Shown here: positions 1 to 5,034 of the stretch, one piece after another
Layout of the letters: each line of letters starts with the position of its first letter
Numbering within the stretch: the first letter of the stretch is position 1
DNA from: Eubacterium sp.
GTDB taxonomy: Bacteria > Bacillota > Clostridia > Lachnospirales > Lachnospiraceae
Length of the DNA: 7,414 bases
Assembly (NCBI GenBank): GCA_024681495.1
Contig: JAILAS010000116.1
Coordinates: forward strand, 1-7,414
Reading direction: 5' to 3'
Position numbers and translations under genes: made by a program
The notes under the pieces: generated by a model
Told to the model about the DNA's origin: nothing
Database searches by the model: none
What the model saw: only the letters and a program-made list of their open reading frames with translations

Positions 1-93
1 GGTCATCTCCGCAAGGTTAGCGCCCTTTCCTCCGAGCAAGACACGCATGTCAGCATTTCCTTCGGTAAATAAATACACCCACTTCTTAGACAT
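1..93 (-). CDS. ppdK: Pyruvate, phosphate dikinase, N-terminal fragment (cut by window edge)
   Basis: Only the first 31 codons are present; the gene runs off the left edge. The translation starts MSKKWVYLFTEGNADM and continues with LLGGKGANLAEMT. This matches the conserved start of pyruvate, phosphate dikinase: a hydrophobic WVYLF strand followed by the LLGGKGANLAEM motif of the nucleotide-binding domain. The enzyme is cytosolic and interconverts pyruvate, ATP and phosphate with PEP, AMP and pyrophosphate; many Clostridia use it at the PEP-pyruvate node of glycolysis. The ATG at 93-91 is preceded by AGGAGGG (104-98) with four bases between, which settles the start. The related PEP synthase shares the GGKGANLAEM motif, but the spacing and the WVYLF start favour PPDK. 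A strong terminator behind rny and a 302-base gap suggest separate transcription. Confidence 0.9.
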   Translation of the reverse strand, partial: MSKKWVYLFTEGNADMRVLLGGKGANLAEMT

Positions 94-395
94 TGTTCCC
101 TCCTGGCTAAATAGATTTTACTTTCGGAACGGGAATGACCCGGATAGTGGACGAAAAGACGCGCTCGACTGAGTTAACCCTCTCACCACAGATTCAGCGA
201 TACAAAACCCCAAGCGTACCGTCTGAAAAATAAGGTCAATTCACATCCGATGTTAGACTACCTGTTAATAATATCATATTTGACGCAGTGGGACATACTG
301 TTTTTTCAATGTTCACAGAAAAATGCAAACATCTCTCGAAATTCCGAATAAATCTCCGAAAACAGATAATCGAAAAAAAACAATGACAGGCAAAC
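94..395. other. Intergenic region and 5' leader of ppdK, no gene seen
   Basis: This 302-base stretch separates the rny terminator from ppdK. I see no credible coding region: the only sizeable reading frame begins inside the terminator stem and lacks a convincing ribosome binding site. The ppdK promoter should lie here on the minus strand, but I found no good -35/-10 pair at 16-18 base spacing. Candidate pieces are TTGACC (239-234), TTGAAA (309-304) and AT-rich -10-like hexamers at 268-278, none properly paired. Weak dyads are a 4-bp stem with a 5-base loop at 130-142 and a 6-bp inverted repeat with a 10-base loop at 302-323. I do not recognise a riboswitch. Confidence 0.5.
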
Positions 396-443
396 AAAAA
401 AGACATGGTTTCCAATCCGTAAATTGGAATAACCATGTCTTTT
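396..443 (-). terminator. Intrinsic terminator of rny
   Basis: On the minus strand, nine bases after the rny stop codon, AAAGACATGGTT and a TTCCAAT segment pair with ATTGGAA and ACCATGTCTTT around a six-base loop, with a small bulge. The stem is about 18 bp and is followed at once by a run of T. The A-run on the 5' side gives T residues on the plus strand too, so it could act in both directions, although no plus-strand gene is seen. It isolates rny from ppdK. Confidence 0.9.
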
Positions 444-451
444 AGATGTCC

Positions 452-2008
452 TTACTTGGCGTAATCAATCACTCGCGATTCCCTGATGACATTGACCTTA
501 ATCTGGCCCGGATAGTTCAGCTCGCTCTCAATCTGCTTAGAAATCTCTCGAGCCATGAGAACCATATCCGCATCGGTAACCTGCTCGGGAACTACCATAA
601 CTCTCACCTCACGGCCGGCCTGGATAGCGAAACACTTATCCACACCCTTGAATCCGTTGGCGATGTCTTCGAGCTCCTTGAGCCTGTTCGTGTAGGTCTC
701 CATCGTCTCTCTCCTGGCACCGGGACGGGCTGCGGATATTGCATCTGCGGCCTGAACCAGCACTGCGATAAGACTCTGAGGTTCAACATCACCGTGATGT
801 GCCTCTACAGCATTGATGATGATCGGGGCCTCCTTGTACTTGCGACAGAGGTTAACGCCGATCTCGATGTGAGAACCTTCGACCTCGTGGTCAATAGCCT
901 TACCTACATCGTGGAGAAGACCTGCCCTCTTGGCTGTACGTACATCAACGCCAATCTCGCCGGCCAGAAGCCCGCAAATCTGAGCCACCTCGATAGAATG
1001 CTTAAGTGCATTCTGTCCGTAACTGGTACGGAACTTGAGACGACCGATGAGCTTAACCAGCTCGGTGTTAATGCCATGTACTCCTACTTCAAGAGTAGCT
1101 GCCTCACCTTCCTCGCGAATCATCGTATCGACTTCCTTCTTAGCCTTCTCAACCATCTCCTCGATACGAGCGGGATGGATACGGCCGTCAACGATAAGCT
1201 TCTCAAGGGCGATACGCGCAACCTCTCGACGGACCGGATCGAAGCTCGAAAGAACCACTGCCTCCGGGGTATCGTCTACGATAAGGTCGACGCCTGTCAT
1301 GGTCTCGATGGTGCGGATATTTCTACCCTCACGACCGATGATACGTCCCTTCATCTCATCGCTGGGAAGCTGTACAACAGAAATCGTAGTCTCCGAAACG
1401 TGATCCACAGCACATCTCTGAATTGCTGTGACAACGTACTCACGGGCTTTCTTATCAGCCTCTTCCTTAGCCTGATTCTCGAGTTCCTTAACCATCTTGG
1501 CGGTATCAAGCTTGATATCCTCTTCAACGGCCTTAAGCAGGAATTCCTTGGCCTGGTCACTGGTAAGTCCGGAGATACGCTCCAACTCCTGAACACGCTG
1601 CTCGTTAAGCTTGGAAACTTCTTCCTCTCGCTTATTCAGCTCCTCTTCCCTCTTGGCGAAGCGAGCCTCCTTCTTTTCAGCCTGCTCGAGTTTCTTGTCG
1701 AGATTCTCCTCTTTCTGGGCAATACGACGCTCATTACGTGATATTTCTGCCCTGCGCTCCTTGATTTCCTTGTCCAGATCGTTCTTAGCCTTTATAGACT
1801 CTTCTTTAGCTTCAAGAAGTACTTCACGCTTCTTATCTTCCGCACTCTTAACTGCGTCATCGATAATCTGGCGCGCTCTGTCTTCCGCGCTGCCTACTTT
1901 TTCGTCACTTTGTTTTTTAAAACGTCCAACTGCGATCTTAGAAGAAATCAGGGATGCTACAACGGCAGTAATAATCACGGCAATTGCTACCGGAATAAAT
2001 ACTTCCAC
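452..2008 (-). CDS. rny: Ribonuclease Y, membrane-anchored endoribonuclease
   Basis: The 518-residue protein has the full RNase Y architecture and the family's usual length (about 520). An N-terminal membrane helix spans roughly residues 4-22. A long charged coiled coil rich in Glu and Lys covers about 30-190. A KH RNA-binding domain carries the GREG loop at 225-228 (GRIIGREGRN). The HD metal-dependent phosphohydrolase domain has the diagnostic HDVGK at 366-370, followed by the usual HH pair in EAHHGD (residues 404-405). RNase Y makes initiating cuts in mRNA at the inner membrane face and takes the place of RNase E in many Bacillota. The start is GTG at 2008-2006, chosen because GGGAGGTG (2021-2014) lies at ideal distance and the membrane helix follows directly. 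A consensus promoter lies upstream and a terminator downstream, so it can be monocistronic. A long open frame on the opposite strand in the same codon register only reflects avoidance of TTA, CTA and TCA codons. Confidence 0.97.
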   Translation of the reverse strand: MEVFIPVAIAVIITAVVASLISSKIAVGRFKKQSDEKVGSAEDRARQIIDDAVKSAEDKKREVLLEAKEESIKAKNDLDKEIKERRAEISRNERRIAQKEENLDKKLEQAEKKEARFAKREEELNKREEEVSKLNEQRVQELERISGLTSDQAKEFLLKAVEEDIKLDTAKMVKELENQAKEEADKKAREYVVTAIQRCAVDHVSETTISVVQLPSDEMKGRIIGREGRNIRTIETMTGVDLIVDDTPEAVVLSSFDPVRREVARIALEKLIVDGRIHPARIEEMVEKAKKEVDTMIREEGEAATLEVGVHGINTELVKLIGRLKFRTSYGQNALKHSIEVAQICGLLAGEIGVDVRTAKRAGLLHDVGKAIDHEVEGSHIEIGVNLCRKYKEAPIIINAVEAHHGDVEPQSLIAVLVQAADAISAARPGARRETMETYTNRLKELEDIANGFKGVDKCFAIQAGREVRVMVVPEQVTDADMVLMAREISKQIESELNYPGQIKVNVIRESRVIDYAK

Positions 2009-2060
2009 TGGAACACCTCCCTTTATTCATTTTTCATTGTACAATATAACAAAAACTCGC

Positions 2061-2078
2061 GTTTATAGTCATATAAAC
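2061..2078. repeat. Perfect inverted repeat in the rny 5' leader
   Basis: GTTTATA, a four-base spacer (GTCA) and TATAAAC form a perfect 7+4+7 inverted repeat. It begins about four bases after the predicted rny transcription start (near 2081). It could be an operator overlapping the initially transcribed region or a hairpin at the 5' end of the mRNA. The sequence does not decide which. Confidence 0.6.
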
Positions 2079-2087
2079 AACACCAAC

Positions 2088-2116
2088 AGTTTAATCTGTT
2101 TTAGGAGTTATGTCAA
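2088..2116 (-). promoter_or_regulatory. Sigma-A promoter of rny
   Basis: On the minus strand TTGACA (2116-2111, perfect -35) is followed by a 17-base spacer and TAAACT (2093-2088, -10). The predicted start near 2081 gives a leader of about 72 bases before the GTG codon. This allows rny to be expressed independently of recA-recX. Confidence 0.85.
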
Positions 2117-2123
2117 GAGGACC

Positions 2124-2139
2124 AAAACCCGAAAACCCG
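2124..2139 (-). repeat. Short tandem repeat upstream of the rny promoter
   Basis: Two exact tandem copies of CGGGTTTT (minus strand) end eight bases before the rny -35 hexamer. It may be chance or a binding site; no known protein site is recognised. Confidence 0.4.
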
Positions 2140-2177
2140 ATTATTCCGACGCATTTCAGACAAGCCCACGCCTAGAA

Positions 2178-2220
2178 TTTTATAGAAAAACAAGATATAT
2201 TTTCCGGGTCTTCTATAAAA
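2178..2220. repeat. 10-bp inverted repeat behind recX
   Basis: TTTTATAGAA (2178-2187) and TTCTATAAAA (2211-2220) are perfect reverse complements around 23 bases. The stem is AT-rich and no T-run follows on the minus strand, so it does not look like a normal intrinsic terminator. Its right arm overlaps the recX stop codon. Confidence 0.5.
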
Positions 2221-2812
2221 AATTTTTTATATTTTCGTAGGAAAATCCTCTGGCAAGAAGAAACCTCATCATCTTCTGCCGGGCCTTATCGTCAGCCTCT
2301 GACGAAACATATCCCTTACGGGCTACTATATCCGAAATCAGCTCCTCCTCCGAGGGACCCTCATAATTCGAAAGTGCCTCTTCGACGATTTCCCTGGGGA
2401 CTCCCCTCTGTGCCAGCTTGACGCTTAGTTTCTTGGGACTGTCCTTTTCTCCGTGGAAACGCACGTAGTTTTCCGCGTATCGGACGTCGTCGATAAAGTG
2501 AAGCTCCTCCAGCCGAAGTATAGTCACGTCTACTATATGGGAGGGGTAATACCCCTCCCTAAGCTTCCGTCTCAACTGAAACGCAGTATAATCCTTCTTC
2601 TCGAGCAAATAAATGGACCTGTTATACGCCCTCTGCGAGAGAATCTCTTCGATTTTCGAAGCGACGTCTTCGGGTATCTCCGAATCCGCAGAAATCCCCA
2701 TCTTCTTTAGCTCCGTATTATACAGGGCGAAGTCATCTCCAGAATCGAGTACAACGCGCGACTTCTTCTTTCCCGCGGGAAGAATCTCCTTTACATACAA
2801 GCCGTTCGTCAA
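2213..2812 (-). CDS. recX: RecX, regulatory partner of RecA
   Basis: The 199-residue protein resembles RecX in its helical three-repeat core: AFQLRRKLREGYY (about 77-89), the region around LEELHFIDDVRYAENYVRF (102-120), and KKLSVKLAQRGVPREIVEEAL (127-147). The 'hFIDD.rYA...v' and 'L..kGv..e.i..al' signatures are typical of the family. The first 50 residues are a less conserved extension common in Gram-positive homologues. RecX binds RecA filaments and restrains, or in some Bacillota tunes, strand exchange and recombinase activity. Its placement directly behind recA supports the assignment. The start is TTG at 2812-2810, overlapping the recA stop as TTGA, which suggests translational coupling; the local ribosome binding site is weak (AAGG almost touching the start). 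No ATG is available near the N-terminus. The stop is TAG, inside an AT palindrome. No clear intrinsic terminator follows, so readthrough toward rny is possible. Confidence 0.9.
   Translation of the reverse strand: MTNGLYVKEILPAGKKKSRVVLDSGDDFALYNTELKKMGISADSEIPEDVASKIEEILSQRAYNRSIYLLEKKDYTAFQLRRKLREGYYPSHIVDVTILRLEELHFIDDVRYAENYVRFHGEKDSPKKLSVKLAQRGVPREIVEEALSNYEGPSEEELISDIVARKGYVSSEADDKARQKMMRFLLARGFSYENIKNFL
2214..2231. repeat. 18-bp AT palindrome at the recX stop codon
   Basis: TAT, six A, six T, ATA forms a perfect 18-bp palindrome made only of A and T, covering the last codons and stop of recX. It shares bases with the right arm of the 10-bp inverted repeat at 2178-2220, so the two pairings in the RNA exclude each other. 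Confidence 0.6.
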
Positions 2813-3891
2813 GCCTTATCACCGGTCTTCCTGGACTTGGAACCGGAGGACTTCTTCTCTTCGGCCGGCTCTTCTGCGGGTGTCGAATCCGCGGAGTGGA
2901 TGAGCCCGAAAGCCTCTCTCACCTTCCTCTCGACCTCATCACACACTGCAGGATTCTGGGCAAGATAGAGCTTAGCATTCTCACGTCCCTGCCCTATCTT
3001 CTCGCCGTTATATGCATACCAGGCTCCGCTCTTCTCGATGACGTCCTTCTCAACCGCGAGGTCAATGATGTCACCCTCCCTGGAAATGCCCTTGCCGAAC
3101 ATGATATCGAACTCCGCCTGCTTAAAGGGCGGCGCGACCTTATTCTTAACCACCTTCACGCGGGTGTGGTTACCGATAACCTCACCGCCCTGCTTGAGGG
3201 ACTCCACCCTGCGAACATCCATCCTGATGGACGAATAGAACTTCAGGGCACGGCCGACGGTGGGGGTCTCCGGATTACCGAACATTACCCCGAGCTTCTC
3301 TCGAAGCTGGTTTATGAAAATCACGATACAGTTGGACTTACTGATAACCGCAGTAAGCTTCCTGAGTGCCTGGGACATAAGCCTTGCCTGAAGACCCATA
3401 TGAGAATCACCCATGTCACCATCGATCTCGGCCTTGGGCACGAGGGCGGCAACGGAATCCACGATAACAATATCCACCGCGCCCGACCTGACCATAGTTT
3501 CGCATATCTCCAAAGCCTGCTCTCCACTGTCAGGCTGGGAAATGTAAAGATTACCTATATCTACGCCTATGTTCTCTGCATAGGTGGGGTCGAGAGCATG
3601 CTCGGCATCGATAAAGCCGGCAATACCCCCTCTCTTCTGAACCTCGGAAACCATATGAAGCGCAACTGTGGTCTTACCACTCGACTCGGGACCGTAAATC
3701 TCTACGATCCTTCCTCTGGGCACTCCTCCGACTCCGAGAGCTATATCAAGGCTCAGCGAGCCCGTGGGTATGGCGTCTACAGTCATATCTGCAGCCGCCT
3801 CTCCGAGCTTCATAACCGAACCCTTACCATACTGCTTTTCAATCTGTGCGATAGCGGCGTCAAGCGCCCTCAATCTTTCATCGTTTGCCAT
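2809..3891 (-). CDS. recA: RecA recombinase
   Basis: The 360-residue protein is a full-length RecA. It shows Walker A GPESSGKTT (67-75), the EHALD segment around 97-101, the Walker B strand IVIVDSVAAL (141-150), loop L1 PKAEIDGDMGDSHMG (152-166), the FINQLR segment (192-197) and loop L2 ending in ALKFYSS. RecA forms ATP-dependent filaments on single-stranded DNA, drives homologous recombination and triggers LexA self-cleavage. In loop L2 the usual TTTGG or TTPGG reads PTVG, placing Val at residue 212 where Gly is expected. The C-terminal tail (about 332-360) is acidic first (AEEPAEE), then Lys/Arg/Ser-rich. The ATG at 3891-3889 is preceded by AGGAGG (3905-3900) with eight bases between. Two promoters and LexA boxes lie upstream, and recX overlaps the stop codon by four bases, indicating a recA-recX operon under SOS control. 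Confidence 0.98.
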   Translation of the reverse strand: MANDERLRALDAAIAQIEKQYGKGSVMKLGEAAADMTVDAIPTGSLSLDIALGVGGVPRGRIVEIYGPESSGKTTVALHMVSEVQKRGGIAGFIDAEHALDPTYAENIGVDIGNLYISQPDSGEQALEICETMVRSGAVDIVIVDSVAALVPKAEIDGDMGDSHMGLQARLMSQALRKLTAVISKSNCIVIFINQLREKLGVMFGNPETPTVGRALKFYSSIRMDVRRVESLKQGGEVIGNHTRVKVVKNKVAPPFKQAEFDIMFGKGISREGDIIDLAVEKDVIEKSGAWYAYNGEKIGQGRENAKLYLAQNPAVCDEVERKVREAFGLIHSADSTPAEEPAEEKKSSGSKSRKTGDKA

Positions 3892-3906
3892 CTTCTCATC
3901 CTCCTG

Positions 3907-3920
3907 CGAACGTTTGTTCG
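3907..3920 (-). promoter_or_regulatory. LexA (SOS) box, perfect, at recA
   Basis: The minus strand reads CGAACAAACGTTCG. It fits the Bacillus-type SOS box CGAAC-N4-GTTCG and has the GAAC...GTTC core intact. It sits just after the -10 of the proximal recA promoter, at roughly +6 to +19, where bound LexA would block transcription from both promoters. This identifies recA as a LexA target; lexA itself is not in the window. Confidence 0.9.
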
Positions 3921-3932
3921 TTTCTTGTGTAC

Positions 3933-3961
3933 ACTATAATACATGTCGAAAATCATGTCAA
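3933..3961 (-). promoter_or_regulatory. Proximal sigma-A promoter of recA (P1)
   Basis: TTGACA (3961-3956) is followed by 17 bases and TATAGT (3938-3933) on the minus strand. The predicted start is near 3926, giving a leader of about 35 bases that contains the perfect LexA box. An AT-rich stretch lies upstream. The hexamer GACATG occurs twice, 12 bases apart (3959-3954 and 3947-3942), partly overlapping the -35 element. Confidence 0.88.
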
Positions 3962-3969
3962 TAGTTTTT

Positions 3970-3983
3970 CGAACATATTTTCG
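3970..3983. promoter_or_regulatory. Second, near-perfect LexA box upstream of recA P1
   Basis: CGAACATATTTTCG (plus strand) matches the Bacillus-type SOS box with one deviation, T in place of the first G of the second half site. It is centred about 50 bases upstream of the P1 start and about 85 bases downstream of the P2 start. It could bind LexA cooperatively with the perfect box or act as a roadblock for P2. Confidence 0.55.
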
Positions 3984-4017
3984 ATTTTTCGTTTTAGGTA
4001 CGTTAAATACGGGAATC

Positions 4018-4038
4018 ACCGCCTTCGAAAAAGGCGGT
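4018..4038 (-). other. GC-rich hairpin in the long recA leader
   Basis: ACCGCCTT and AAGGCGGT form a perfect 8-bp stem with a five-base loop. On the minus-strand transcript from P2 it lies about 25 to 45 bases from the predicted start. Flanking GGGAG (4051-4047 region) and TTCCC could add an outer five-pair stem. No T-run follows, so it is not a typical terminator. It may be a leader structure or part of a small RNA; I do not recognise a known riboswitch. Confidence 0.5.
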
Positions 4039-4068
4039 CAAACGGAAAAGCTCCCTAAGCACAAAGAC

Positions 4069-4098
4069 ATTATAGTTTAACGAATCCGACGCTGTCAA
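4069..4098 (-). promoter_or_regulatory. Distal consensus sigma-A promoter upstream of recA (P2)
   Basis: TTGACA (4098-4093) and TATAAT (4074-4069) on the minus strand are both perfect consensus hexamers, separated by 18 bases. The start would be near 4062, giving a leader of about 170 bases into recA that carries the hairpin at 4018-4038 and both LexA boxes. The -35 hexamer sits within a GCTGT-N2-ACAGC inverted repeat (4091-4102). It could supply recA expression or drive a short leader RNA. Confidence 0.78.
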
Positions 4099-4136
4099 CA
4101 GCCGCCTCCCCCGAATCTTCCGCTCATTTATAACAC

Positions 4137-4174
4137 AAAAACCTCCGCCCCGTGCTCAGCATCGGGGGCGAAGG
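4137..4174 (-). terminator. Intrinsic terminator of the HAD phosphatase gene
   Basis: Seven bases after the TAA stop, CCTTCGCCCC pairs with GGGGCGGAGG (ten pairs including one G-U) around a 13-base loop that contains a further short TGC/GCA pairing, followed by five T residues (4141-4137). It is a strong, classic intrinsic terminator separating the upstream genes from recA. Confidence 0.92.
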
Positions 4175-4180
4175 CCCTCA

Positions 4181-4978
4181 TTACAATAATTCCTTTATCT
4201 TCCCAAGCACCGAGTCGTCGGAGTAATTTCCCCCGAGCACGTCCGAGGCCTTCTCCCTGACCTCTTCCCTGGCCGTGGAGACCGCGAACGACCTCCCGGA
4301 CGAAACCATCATCTCCAGGTCGTTCTGATTGTCGCCGAATGCCCACGTCTCGTCGGGCGATATCCCCAGGTCCTTACGGATAACCTCGAGGGCGCTGGCC
4401 TTGTTGACGCCGGGCATGACCCCGTCGAGCCACATATTGCCGGCCATGGACAGGTGCAGCTTATCGCCCCACTTCTCCATGTAGCCCGACTCCGTGGCCA
4501 CCTCCTCCACCCTCTCGGGATAATAGAGCGAGGCCTTCGTAAAGGTGAATCCCGCGGGTATGTCCCAGGTCCCCAGGCTCCTTATCTTAAACCTGTAGCC
4601 GTCGCGCAGCCACCTGTACATCTCGGTGCCCTCAGTGGGGCAGAGGGAATAACCCGGGGTTCCGATCATGAAGTCGGCGCCCGGAATCTCCTTTATGTCC
4701 AGCGCAATATCGCGAATATACTCGTAGGGAACGGGCCTGGGCACGTAGGGCAAAGAGTCCTTCCATATGCACGCGCCTCCCTCGGAGATGAAGGCTATCT
4801 TATCCTTCACGGGCCCGAACAGGGACGCAATGCTGGCGAACTGCCTGCCGCTGGCCGCCACGAAGAGTATCCCCTTCGCGCGCAGTTTTTCAATTACTTC
4901 GAAGTATTCGGGATTGATCTCGAACGTACCGTCCTCGACCAGCGTCCCGTCCACGTCTGAAACGATCAGCTTAACCAA
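4181..4978 (-). CDS. Cof-type HAD-superfamily phosphatase
   Basis: The 265-residue protein has all four HAD motifs in order. Motif I is DVDGT (8-12), with D8 as nucleophile and D10 as acid/base. Motif II is the Ser in AASGR (41-45), motif III is Lys193 in GVNKASAL, and motif IV is GDNQND (215-220), which binds Mg2+. A C2-type cap domain fills about residues 80-190. This is the Cof/YidA-like group of soluble phosphatases, which hydrolyse sugar phosphates, flavin or PLP-type phosphates and similar metabolites. The exact substrate cannot be read from sequence. The start is TTG at 4978-4976, supported by GAGGAG about five bases upstream and by motif I lying immediately downstream. It follows prfC after 56 bases that contain a terminator-like hairpin, and it ends in a strong terminator. 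Its GC content resembles that of prfC and aroC. Confidence 0.92.
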   Translation of the reverse strand: MVKLIVSDVDGTLVEDGTFEINPEYFEVIEKLRAKGILFVAASGRQFASIASLFGPVKDKIAFISEGGACIWKDSLPYVPRPVPYEYIRDIALDIKEIPGADFMIGTPGYSLCPTEGTEMYRWLRDGYRFKIRSLGTWDIPAGFTFTKASLYYPERVEEVATESGYMEKWGDKLHLSMAGNMWLDGVMPGVNKASALEVIRKDLGISPDETWAFGDNQNDLEMMVSSGRSFAVSTAREEVREKASDVLGGNYSDDSVLGKIKELL

Positions 4979-4999
4979 TTTTTCTCCTCAGCTCCAAGT

Positions 5000-5032
5000 A
5001 AAAACAGTCCCCCGGCCGCGCCGGAAACACCG
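5000..5032 (-). terminator. Intrinsic terminator or attenuator between prfC and the HAD gene
   Basis: Just after the prfC stop the minus strand can form a 12-pair stem with one bulged G. The arms lie at 5032-5020 and 5016-5005, with CCGGC/GCCGG at the top, a three-base loop and several G-U pairs. Five T residues (5004-5000) follow at once. The HAD ribosome binding site begins about ten bases later. No room exists for a separate promoter between them, so it may attenuate rather than fully end transcription. Confidence 0.7.
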
Positions 5033-5034
5033 TC

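Noticed and set aside
234..239. TTGACC as -35 of a ppdK promoter
   Set aside because: At 16-18 base spacing no acceptable -10 hexamer follows; the best, TACGCT, is only 15 bases away.
236..436. 66-codon minus-strand frame behind rny
   Set aside because: Its start lies inside the rny terminator stem, the ribosome binding site is poorly placed, and the composition is that of translated AT-rich intergenic DNA.
446..1741. 431-codon open frame on the plus strand opposite rny
   Set aside because: It lies in the same codon register as rny, so it stays open simply because rny avoids TTA, CTA and TCA. It has no ribosome binding site and its translation resembles no known family.
2896..3939. 347-codon open frame on the plus strand opposite recA
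   Set aside because: Same-register shadow of recA caused by its codon bias; the frame runs through the recA promoter region and has no credible start signal.
3948..3961. Possible third LexA box (CGAAAATCATGTCA)
   Set aside because: The second half site lacks GTTC and the first lacks GAAC, so there are too many mismatches; it mainly reflects the -35 region.
4018..4038. Hairpin read as a terminator on either strand
   Set aside because: No T-run follows the stem on the minus strand, and on the plus strand no gene precedes it and the following bases are not T-rich.
4128..4346. 72-codon minus-strand frame over the end of the HAD gene
   Set aside because: Out-of-frame shadow within the HAD gene that also reads through its terminator hairpin.
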